A DNA stretch of 5,314 bases from an uncultured Bacteroidales bacterium (GTDB lineage Bacteria; Bacteroidota; Bacteroidia; Bacteroidales; Bacteroidaceae), in the NCBI GenBank assembly GCA_902783615.1, contig CACZRQ010000145.1, positions 1 through 5,314 of the forward strand, written 5' to 3'. The position numbers and the translations under genes were made by a program. Positions within the stretch are counted from its first letter, which is position 1. Every line of letters begins with the position of its first letter. Below, in pieces: positions 1 through 5,314 of this stretch. Under the pieces are notes generated by a model, which saw only the letters and a program-made list of their open reading frames with translations, was not told the DNA's origin and did not search any database.

Positions 1-762
1 AACAAGTTGGAGGATGGAAGAACCAGCTTCAACTGGTGGGATGATTTCGCCTTTGGCCACAAGGATGCTTACCTGAACCTGCAGGCCTATAGAGCTTTGG
101 AGGGTATGCAGAAGATTTTCAAGAAACTAAGCGAAGATACCCGTCAGATAGAGCAGGCTTTGCAACAATTCAAGCAATCTTTCCACCAAACCTTCTTTAA
201 TCCAGAAACGGGAGTATATGCAGGTTGGGTGAGTCAAGACGGGCGTATGCACGATTATATGTTTACCTTCATTACTTCAATGGCTATCAATGAGGGTTTG
301 GTACCTCAAAAGTTGGGTGAAAAGATGATGCGCATCATGCTGGCCAAGATGCAGGAGCAAGGATATGATGGTGTGTATGGAGTGCCAGGTCCTTTGTTGC
401 CTGTAGCAAAGGAAGACAAAGGCACTTGGGATGAGATGACACGTTGGGGACGTTATGAAAATGGTGGCCTTTGCGGACAAGCAGCCTGTCATTTCCTCAA
501 TGCGCTCTATCATGTGGGCCTTCGTGCTGAAGCCGATGATATTCTCTTCAAGATGTTGGCTACATTTGAAAGGGAATACACCCATTCAGGCGTATTCCCC
601 GGTTATGTTCAGAGTGTGGATTGGCGTACAAAAGGTGGCGCTCCCTCTGGTTATAACTACTTGGCTGACAATTATTATTTCCTGCTTGCAGCCATCACAG
701 GCCACTTCGGTGTGAAGTGTCCCGAACTTACTGATCCCAATCGTCCGTACGGAAAGGAATGA
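1..762 (+). CDS. Six-hairpin (alpha/alpha)6-barrel glycoside hydrolase, C-terminal part (5' end outside window)
   Basis: The reading frame is open from base 1 to a TGA at 760-762, giving the last 253 residues; no start codon is needed inside the window. The fragment is helical and rich in aromatic and acidic residues. Seen motifs, numbered from the window edge, are FNWWDDFAFGHKD (residues 10-22), TRWGRYENGGLCGQ (147-160) and SGYNYLADNYYFLLA (216-230). An ENGG motif in a helical barrel and a C-terminal G-Y-x-x-x-x-D-N-Y-Y segment are patterns I associate with six-hairpin glycosidases (families such as GH63, GH78, GH94, GH95 and related debranching-type enzymes). I cannot name the exact family or substrate. 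E153, D144/E145 and D14/D15 are candidate active-site acids, by inference. Localisation cannot be judged because the N-terminus is missing. The 3' end overlaps the convergent esterase gene by 35 bp. A phosphorylase of the GH94 type is the main alternative. Confidence 0.65.
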   Translation, partial: NKLEDGRTSFNWWDDFAFGHKDAYLNLQAYRALEGMQKIFKKLSEDTRQIEQALQQFKQSFHQTFFNPETGVYAGWVSQDGRMHDYMFTFITSMAINEGLVPQKLGEKMMRIMLAKMQEQGYDGVYGVPGPLLPVAKEDKGTWDEMTRWGRYENGGLCGQAACHFLNALYHVGLRAEADDILFKMLATFEREYTHSGVFPGYVQSVDWRTKGGAPSGYNYLADNYYFLLAAITGHFGVKCPELTDPNRPYGKE

Positions 763-2188
763 GTGGAAGGCCAGCCATATTGGCCACATTGCCCAACTGG
801 AAGTTGCGGAAGCAATAGCGCACAGCCACAGGCTCTTTCACCTCATCGCTTGAGATAGTGAGGGTCAATTCACCAGTAAACCAAGAGAACTGCGATTGGG
901 TGTATGTAGCCTTGTGGAACACCTTGTCGGCTCCAGCTATTTCAAAGCCCTCGAAACCATACTGGCGAGTGAAGCCCAGATAGGTGTCGTTGAACTTCAA
1001 TTCCACTTTGTTGTCCTTCACCTCCATGCTCTTATAAGAAGGACTCTTGCAACGGAAACTCTCCATTCCGTAGGTTTCGTTCAGTGCGATGAAAGCCAAG
1101 CGTTCGCCCACTTTCTGTTTCTGTGTGGGATGAATGTTATGTGTTTCGCTGGGATATACCGCATCGTTGGTGCACACCATATCGCTGTTGGGTATCAGGC
1201 TTAAAGCCTTGTACTGCTGCTCACGAAGCAAGGCTCCGTTCACACCATCAACTCCATTCTTATTGTCTTGGAAATAAGGCGCAATCTGCACATAATAGAA
1301 AGGAATCTCGCCCAAGCCAAACTGCTCGCGCCACTGCTTGGCCAAGATGGCCAATCGCTCAGCATATTTCTCACGATTGTTATCGGTATTCGAGCAACCT
1401 TGATAGAAAACAATTCCCTTGACGGTATAGTTCAGGATGGGGGTGAAAGTGCCATTTCCCCACATCATTGGACGGTGGAAATCCATTGGGAACTTCTTTA
1501 CATTCGTAAGTGAATCGAGCGACTCATCCGTATATTTTTTCAGGTTTTCTTCGCTAAACCAGCTCTCCACACGGGTTCCTCCCTTGTTGGCCTCGATGAT
1601 ACCCACAGGAATCTGCAGTGTCTTGCTCACCATACGAGCAAAGAAATAGCCTGTGGCGCTGAAGTCGGCCACTGTATTTGGATCGCATTCAATCCACTGG
1701 GTATCAGCATCCTCTTGGGGTTTCATGCGCATGATGCTGGGTATCTTGGCATGACGAATGCCCTTTGAGTTCACAGCATCGGCAACCACATTGTTATATC
1801 CCTCCACTGGACAATCGTTGTAACCCTTGATGGGCATCTCCATATTACTCTGACCTGCACATACCCAAACCTCACCACTCAGGATGTTGCTCAGGGTGGT
1901 CTTCTCACCATCATCGAAGGTTATACTCAGGGGAGTAAACGAAGCAGCTGGTGTCATCACTTTGACCATCCATTTGCCTTGCGAGTCAACTTTAGCGCTA
2001 TAGGTGACGTCATTCCAAGAAACCGTCACCTTCACCGTTTTACCCGCATCAGCCCATCCCCATAAACGAGCCTCTGTCTGCTGTTGCAATACCATGTTGT
2101 CACCTACCAGGTGTGGCAACCTCACCTTTGCTTCTGCGCTGATTCCCAGAATTATAGCCAGCGCCATCAGTCCAAAATACTTTTTCAT
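728..2188 (-). CDS. Secreted sialate O-acetylesterase-type carbohydrate esterase (SASA/SGNH family)
   Basis: This 486-residue protein would remove O-acetyl groups from sugars (sialic acid, xylan or other glycans) outside the cytoplasm. Residues 1-20 form a signal peptide: MKK, then a hydrophobic core, ending in SAEA before KVRLP. Residues about 21-105 are the N-terminal beta-sandwich usual in the family. The SGNH core follows, with block I GQSNM (112-116, nucleophile S114), the EANKGGTRVESW segment (199-210), FYQGCSN (261-267) and the catalytic-His block NIHP (351-354, H353) followed by KQKVGERLA. The C-terminal ~100 residues are again beta-rich. Two positions differ from the usual pattern: C265 replaces the Glu of WYQGESN, and N351 stands where Asp is common (DIHP). 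The ATG at 2188 fits the signal peptide and lies 6 bp after the cutC stop, with no clear Shine-Dalgarno, so an operon with cutC is likely. Substrate is not predictable. Family call is firm; activity is inferred. Confidence 0.9.
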   Translation of the reverse strand: MKKYFGLMALAIILGISAEAKVRLPHLVGDNMVLQQQTEARLWGWADAGKTVKVTVSWNDVTYSAKVDSQGKWMVKVMTPAASFTPLSITFDDGEKTTLSNILSGEVWVCAGQSNMEMPIKGYNDCPVEGYNNVVADAVNSKGIRHAKIPSIMRMKPQEDADTQWIECDPNTVADFSATGYFFARMVSKTLQIPVGIIEANKGGTRVESWFSEENLKKYTDESLDSLTNVKKFPMDFHRPMMWGNGTFTPILNYTVKGIVFYQGCSNTDNNREKYAERLAILAKQWREQFGLGEIPFYYVQIAPYFQDNKNGVDGVNGALLREQQYKALSLIPNSDMVCTNDAVYPSETHNIHPTQKQKVGERLAFIALNETYGMESFRCKSPSYKSMEVKDNKVELKFNDTYLGFTRQYGFEGFEIAGADKVFHKATYTQSQFSWFTGELTLTISSDEVKEPVAVRYCFRNFQLGNVANMAGLPLIPFRTDDWDQ

Positions 2189-2194
2189 AGTATA

Positions 2195-2950
2195 TTATTT
2201 TTCAATAGTCAACACCTTTATCGCAGCTCTAACAACTTCTGCATCCGTCACCATTTGCGAATACTCGTCAATCTTCACCGTTCCACCCATCGAAACCTTG
2301 GAATTGCGATACTTCATGGGGCTTTCCATAGCTTTTCGACCTGAGAAATGAAACTCGGTAGCCCCCGTTTCTTCAGCAATCTTGCGGATATTCTGCGGAT
2401 TGATTCCACATCCAGGCATGATGATGATGCGTCCAGCTGCTTGTTCTACCAATTTCTTTATTAACGGAATGCCCTCTTTTGCAGTAGGTTGCTGACCAGA
2501 AGTCAGAATCCTGTCGCATCCTAATTCGATGATATCCTCAAGTGCTTGGAATGGGTCTCTACACATGTCAAAAGCTCGGTGAAAGGTGATGCTTTCCCCT
2601 TGGGTTTCCTTCAACACCTTTTTCATAGCTTCTTTATCAACATCTCCCTCAGGGGTCAGACAACCAATAACAAAGCCATCTACATCGTACTTCTGAGCCG
2701 AGACAATATCCAAACGCATAATATCTAACTCATATGTTGAGTAGCAGAAATCTCCTCCACGAGGACGGATGAGTACATGCAGCTTGGTATTCTTCAAATC
2801 ATTTGCAACTAATGCTATTTCGCCTATTGAAGGAGTGGTGCCTCCCTCGGGAATGCTGGCACAAAGTTCCACCCTGTCGGCCCCTCCCAGTTGCGCTTGA
2901 AAGACGCTTTCCGCCGAATTGGCACAGATTTCAATCTTATATTTATCCAC
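2195..2950 (-). CDS. cutC: CutC-family TIM-barrel protein (annotated as copper homeostasis protein)
   Basis: With a GTG start at 2950 the product has 251 residues, close to the usual CutC length of about 250, and begins VDKYKIEICANS, where family members normally begin. Family motifs run in order: ADRVELCA (24-31), LIRPRGGDFCYS (60-71), ITFHRAFDM (121-129), DRILTSG (146-152), IIMPGCGIN (176-184) and EFHFSGRK (199-206). The family is a cytoplasmic TIM barrel. It was linked to copper tolerance in E. coli, but its biochemical role is unsettled. Seven cysteines (9, 30, 69, 97, 130, 145, 181) are present, with no CxxC metal site. A longer frame reaches a TTG at 3013, but the added 21 residues are Lys/Asn-rich and contain a promoter-like element, so I reject it. 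It is the first gene of a probable two-gene unit with the downstream esterase, which may point to a sugar-related role (inference). Confidence 0.9.
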   Translation of the reverse strand: MDKYKIEICANSAESVFQAQLGGADRVELCASIPEGGTTPSIGEIALVANDLKNTKLHVLIRPRGGDFCYSTYELDIMRLDIVSAQKYDVDGFVIGCLTPEGDVDKEAMKKVLKETQGESITFHRAFDMCRDPFQALEDIIELGCDRILTSGQQPTAKEGIPLIKKLVEQAAGRIIIMPGCGINPQNIRKIAEETGATEFHFSGRKAMESPMKYRNSKVSMGGTVKIDEYSQMVTDAEVVRAAIKVLTIEK

Positions 2951-2967
2951 AATCGTTGTTTTTCCTG

Positions 2968-2975
2968 CAAATATA
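2968..2975 (-). promoter_or_regulatory. Candidate Bacteroidetes -7 promoter element for cutC-esterase
   Basis: Read on the minus strand this is TATATTTG, an exact match to the TAnnTTTG -7 consensus of the primary sigma factor in Bacteroidetes. Transcription starting a few bases downstream would leave a leader of only about 10-15 nt before the GTG at 2950. An AGG at 2966-2964 lies 13 nt before that GTG and is a weak ribosome-binding candidate. I find no TTTG-like -33 element at the expected distance; the upstream sequence is simply A-rich. Confidence 0.5.
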
Positions 2976-3001
2976 GTGTTTTTATTCTTATTTTTATTAC
3001 T

Positions 3002-3030
3002 TTTGCCATTCAATTAATAACCTAAATAGT
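3002..3030 (+). promoter_or_regulatory. Weak candidate promoter for speA-argB
   Basis: A TTTG at 3002-3005 is followed after 17 bp by TAAATAGT at 3023-3030. This gives the right spacing for a Bacteroidetes promoter, but the -7 element matches TAnnTTTG only at TA and the first T. The start codon is at 3046, so the leader would be about 10 nt. No other candidate on the plus strand between 2951 and 3045 looks better. The region has no visible riboswitch or leader-peptide structure, and no strong Shine-Dalgarno before the ATG. Confidence 0.25.
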
Positions 3031-3045
3031 GAGAAAACTGTAGAA

Positions 3046-4938
3046 ATGAGAAAATGGCGTATTGAAGATTCAGAAGAACTCTACAACGTCAAGGGGTGGG
3101 GCGCTTCGTACTTTGGTATCAATGACAAGGGTCATGTGGTCGTTACTCCCCTGAAAGATGGGGTGGAAGTCGATTTGAGAGAGCTGGTGGATGAGCTGGC
3201 GTTACGAGACGTAACGGCTCCTATGCTGGTGCGTTTCCCTGATATCCTCGACAATCGTATCGAGAAGATTTCTCATTGCTTCAAGCGGGCGGCAGAGGAA
3301 TATGACTATAAGGCTCAGAACTTCATCATCTATCCCATCAAAGTGAACCAGATGAGACCTGTGGTAGAGGAGGTGGTGAGTCATGGAAAGAAGTATAACC
3401 TCGGATTGGAGGCAGGCTCAAAGCCTGAACTGCATGCCGTGATTGCTACCAACATGGACTCTGATTCACTGATTATCTGCAACGGTTATAAGGACGAGAG
3501 TTACATCGAATTGGCATTGCTGGCACAGAAAATGGGCAAACGCATCTTCCTGGTGGTGGAAAAGATGAACGAGCTCCGACTCATTGCCAAGGTTGCCAAG
3601 ACCTTGAACCTGCGCCCCAACATTGGTATCCGCATCAAGTTGGCTTCTTCAGGTAGCGGAAAGTGGGAGCAGAGTGGTGGCGATGCCAGCAAGTTTGGCC
3701 TCACATCCAGCGAGTTGCTCGAAGCGCTCGACTTCCTCAAGGAGAAGAAGATGGAAGATTGCCTGAAGCTGATTCACTTCCACATTGGCAGTCAGGTTAC
3801 CAAGATACGCCATATTCAGACGGCTCTCGTGGAGTCGTCGCAGTTCTATGTACAGCTGCATCGCTTGGGCTTCAATGTCGAGTTTGTGGATATCGGTGGT
3901 GGCTTGGGTGTGGATTACGATGGTACTCGTTCGGGCACCAACGAGGGTAGTGTGAACTACTCCATCCAGGAGTATGTGAACGATGCCATTTCTACCTTGG
4001 TGGACATCAGCAATAAGAACAAAATCCCACATCCCAACATCATCACTGAGAGTGGTAGGGCTCTGTCAGCTTATCACTCAGTGCTGATTTTCGACGTGCT
4101 GGAAACGGCGCATCTGCCTGAGTGGGACGATGATATCGACATCAAGCCTGAAGATCATGAACTGGTGCGTGAATTGTATTCTATTTGGGATAAACTGAAT
4201 CAGAACACCATGCTTGAGGCCTTCCACGATGCTGAGCAGATTCGCGATGAGTCGCTGAATTTGTTCAGTCATGGGTTGGTGGATCTGCAGACTCGTGCCC
4301 AGATTGAGTGCCTGTATTGGAGCGTGATGCACGAAGTGAACCACATTGCCCAGAACTTAAAGCATACGCCTGATGAGTTGCGAGGCTTGCCAAAGCTGTT
4401 GGCTGACAAATATTTCTGCAACTTCTCACTGTTCCAGTCGTTACCTGACTCTTGGTCAATTGACCAGATTTTCCCCATCATGCCGTTGCAACGCTTGGAT
4501 GAGAAGCCTGACAAGGAAGCTACCTTGCAGGACATCACTTGCGACTCCGATGGTAAGATTGCCAGCTTCATCACCACCCGCAGTGTGTCGAACTACCTTC
4601 CTGTGCACTCGCTGAAGCCGAAAGAACATTATTACTTGGGTGTCTTCTTGGTGGGCGCTTATCAGGAAATCTTGGGAGATATGCACAACTTGTTTGGCGA
4701 TACCAATGCCGTGCATATATCTGTGGATGAGAAGGGTTACAGCATCGATCAGGTGATTGATGGCGAAACGGTGGCCGAGGTGCTCGATTATGTGCAGTTC
4801 AGCCCGAAAAAGCTGGTGCGCACATTGGAGACTTGGGTAAGTAAGAGTGTGAAGGAGGGTAAGATTTCAGTGGATGAGGGCAAGGAGTTCCTCTCCAACT
4901 ACCGCTCTGGTTTGTATGGTTATACATATCTTGAATAA
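3046..4938 (+). CDS. speA: Biosynthetic arginine decarboxylase (PLP-dependent, fold III)
   Basis: The 630-residue enzyme decarboxylates L-arginine to agmatine in the cytoplasm, the entry to putrescine and spermidine synthesis. The length fits the SpeA family (E. coli form about 658). Domains in order: a short N-terminal region; a PLP-binding alanine-racemase-like barrel with the Schiff-base lysine K99 in YPIKVNQ; IHFHIGSQ (243-250); the glycine-rich phosphate loop VDIGGGLGVDYDG (281-293); and ITESGRALS (333-341). A charged helical insert typical of SpeA follows (about 375-455). The C-terminal beta domain carries DITCDSDGK (496-504), with C499 as the catalytic cysteine equivalent, and GAYQE (537-541). 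All key residues are present and no signal peptide is seen. The ATG at 3046 gives the usual MRKWRIEDSEELY start. The gene is divergent from cutC (95 bp between starts), and its TAA overlaps the argB ATG, implying cotranscription and translational coupling. Confidence 0.96.
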   Translation: MRKWRIEDSEELYNVKGWGASYFGINDKGHVVVTPLKDGVEVDLRELVDELALRDVTAPMLVRFPDILDNRIEKISHCFKRAAEEYDYKAQNFIIYPIKVNQMRPVVEEVVSHGKKYNLGLEAGSKPELHAVIATNMDSDSLIICNGYKDESYIELALLAQKMGKRIFLVVEKMNELRLIAKVAKTLNLRPNIGIRIKLASSGSGKWEQSGGDASKFGLTSSELLEALDFLKEKKMEDCLKLIHFHIGSQVTKIRHIQTALVESSQFYVQLHRLGFNVEFVDIGGGLGVDYDGTRSGTNEGSVNYSIQEYVNDAISTLVDISNKNKIPHPNIITESGRALSAYHSVLIFDVLETAHLPEWDDDIDIKPEDHELVRELYSIWDKLNQNTMLEAFHDAEQIRDESLNLFSHGLVDLQTRAQIECLYWSVMHEVNHIAQNLKHTPDELRGLPKLLADKYFCNFSLFQSLPDSWSIDQIFPIMPLQRLDEKPDKEATLQDITCDSDGKIASFITTRSVSNYLPVHSLKPKEHYYLGVFLVGAYQEILGDMHNLFGDTNAVHISVDEKGYSIDQVIDGETVAEVLDYVQFSPKKLVRTLETWVSKSVKEGKISVDEGKEFLSNYRSGLYGYTYLE

Positions 4939-4940
4939 TG
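4936..4940 (+). promoter_or_regulatory. TAATG stop-start overlap coupling speA to argB
   Basis: The speA stop TAA (4936-4938) and the argB start ATG (4938-4940) share one base. The 20 bases before the ATG hold no purine-rich ribosome-binding site, so argB translation probably depends on ribosomes finishing speA (inference from the arrangement). Confidence 0.65.
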
Positions 4941-5314
4941 GATAAGCTGACAATAATTAAAGTAGGTGGAAAGATTGTCGAGGAGCCTGCCAGTCTTCAA
5001 CGGTTGTTGGATGACTTTGCCGCCATTGATGGCCCCAAGGTACTGGTGCATGGAGGAGGCCGCTCTGCCACAAAGATAGCTGCACAGCTGGGCATTGAAA
5101 GCCAGATGGTGAATGGCCGACGCATTACTGATGCACCTATGCTGCAGGTGGTTACAATGGTATATGGCGGTTCGGTGAACAAAAACATCGTGGCTGGCCT
5201 ACAAGCCCGAAACATCAATGCAGTAGGCCTCACTGGTGCCGACATGAATGTGATCCTTTCTGATAAACGTCCTGTGAAAGACATTGATTATGGCTTTGTG
5301 GGCGATGTGAAACA
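4938..5314 (+). CDS. argB: Acetylglutamate kinase, N-terminal part (3' end outside window)
   Basis: The frame is open from the ATG at 4938 to the window edge, giving 125 complete codons of a protein that is usually about 260 residues. It belongs to the amino acid kinase family and phosphorylates the gamma-carboxyl of N-acylated glutamate, the second step of arginine biosynthesis, in the cytoplasm. Motifs: IKVGGKIV (7-14) with the phosphate-binding lysine K8, VHGGGRSATK (37-46), MVNGRRITD (57-65) with the substrate-binding arginine, VNKNIV (80-85) and GLTGADMNVI (97-106). The HGGGRS loop differs from the common HGGGP form. In Bacteroides fragilis arginine synthesis runs through succinylated intermediates, so the true substrate here may be N-succinylglutamate (established for the pathway, inferred for this protein). 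The start is fixed by the family N-terminus and by the overlap with the speA stop. Confidence 0.95.
   Translation, partial: MDKLTIIKVGGKIVEEPASLQRLLDDFAAIDGPKVLVHGGGRSATKIAAQLGIESQMVNGRRITDAPMLQVVTMVYGGSVNKNIVAGLQARNINAVGLTGADMNVILSDKRPVKDIDYGFVGDVK

Noticed and set aside
769..785. Inverted repeat GGCCA...TGGCC just past the hydrolase stop, as a possible terminator
   Set aside because: The stem is only 5 bp with a 7-base loop and no T-run follows; it lies within esterase codons and is likely chance.
896..1649. Overlapping plus-strand frames inside the esterase gene
   Set aside because: They are opposite the SGNH core, show no family motif, and overlap each other, as expected for shadow frames.
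2976..3000. AT-rich run with repeated TTTTTATT-like units as a possible direct repeat or origin element
   Set aside because: It is low-complexity intergenic sequence of about 25 bp without regular unit length or DnaA-box-like motifs.
2824..3009. 61-codon minus-strand frame starting with ATG at 3009
   Set aside because: It overlaps the cutC start in another frame, ends without recognisable motifs, and cutC is intact in its own frame without any frameshift.
3649..4032. 127-codon frame antisense to speA
   Set aside because: It lies wholly opposite conserved SpeA core motifs, has no recognisable domain or start signal, and is explained by the codon use of speA.
4078..4716. Several 64-102 codon antisense frames over the 3' half of speA
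   Set aside because: They overlap one another in different frames and lie opposite a fully supported gene; none shows a domain, signal peptide or membrane segment.

Overview
The window looks like chromosomal DNA from a member of the Bacteroidales (Bacteroides/Prevotella type). The reasons are moderate G+C, AT-rich gene starts without clear Shine-Dalgarno sequences, a TAnnTTTG-type promoter element, and protein sequences (SpeA, ArgB, SASA-type esterase) that read as typical of this order. This assignment is from memory of the families, not from a search.

Layout. (1) Positions 1-762, plus strand: the 3' part of a large six-hairpin-type glycoside hydrolase whose start lies left of the window. 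(2) Positions 728-2188, minus strand: a secreted sialate O-acetylesterase-type (SASA/SGNH) carbohydrate esterase, converging on the hydrolase and overlapping its 3' end by 35 bp. (3) Positions 2195-2950, minus strand: a CutC-family TIM-barrel protein, 6 bp upstream of the esterase and so probably in one transcript with it. (4) Positions 2951-3045: a 95-bp AT-rich divergent promoter region. (5) Positions 3046-4938, plus strand: biosynthetic arginine decarboxylase (speA). (6) Positions 4938-5314, plus strand: the first 125 codons of acetylglutamate kinase (argB), whose start codon overlaps the speA stop codon as TAATG; it runs off the right edge.

Two functional blocks therefore sit back to back. 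The left block handles carbohydrate: a glycosidase, plus an esterase that would strip acetyl groups from glycans, with CutC attached to the esterase. The right block handles arginine: SpeA converts arginine to agmatine for polyamine synthesis, and ArgB catalyses the second step of arginine biosynthesis. All five genes look intact over the visible range. I see no tRNA, rRNA, CRISPR array, insertion sequence or phage gene, and no clear evidence of an undescribed system. The points most worth a second look are the CutC-esterase pairing, the start-stop overlap of arginine-consuming and arginine-making genes, the convergent overlap, the CutC start site and the atypical catalytic blocks of the esterase.
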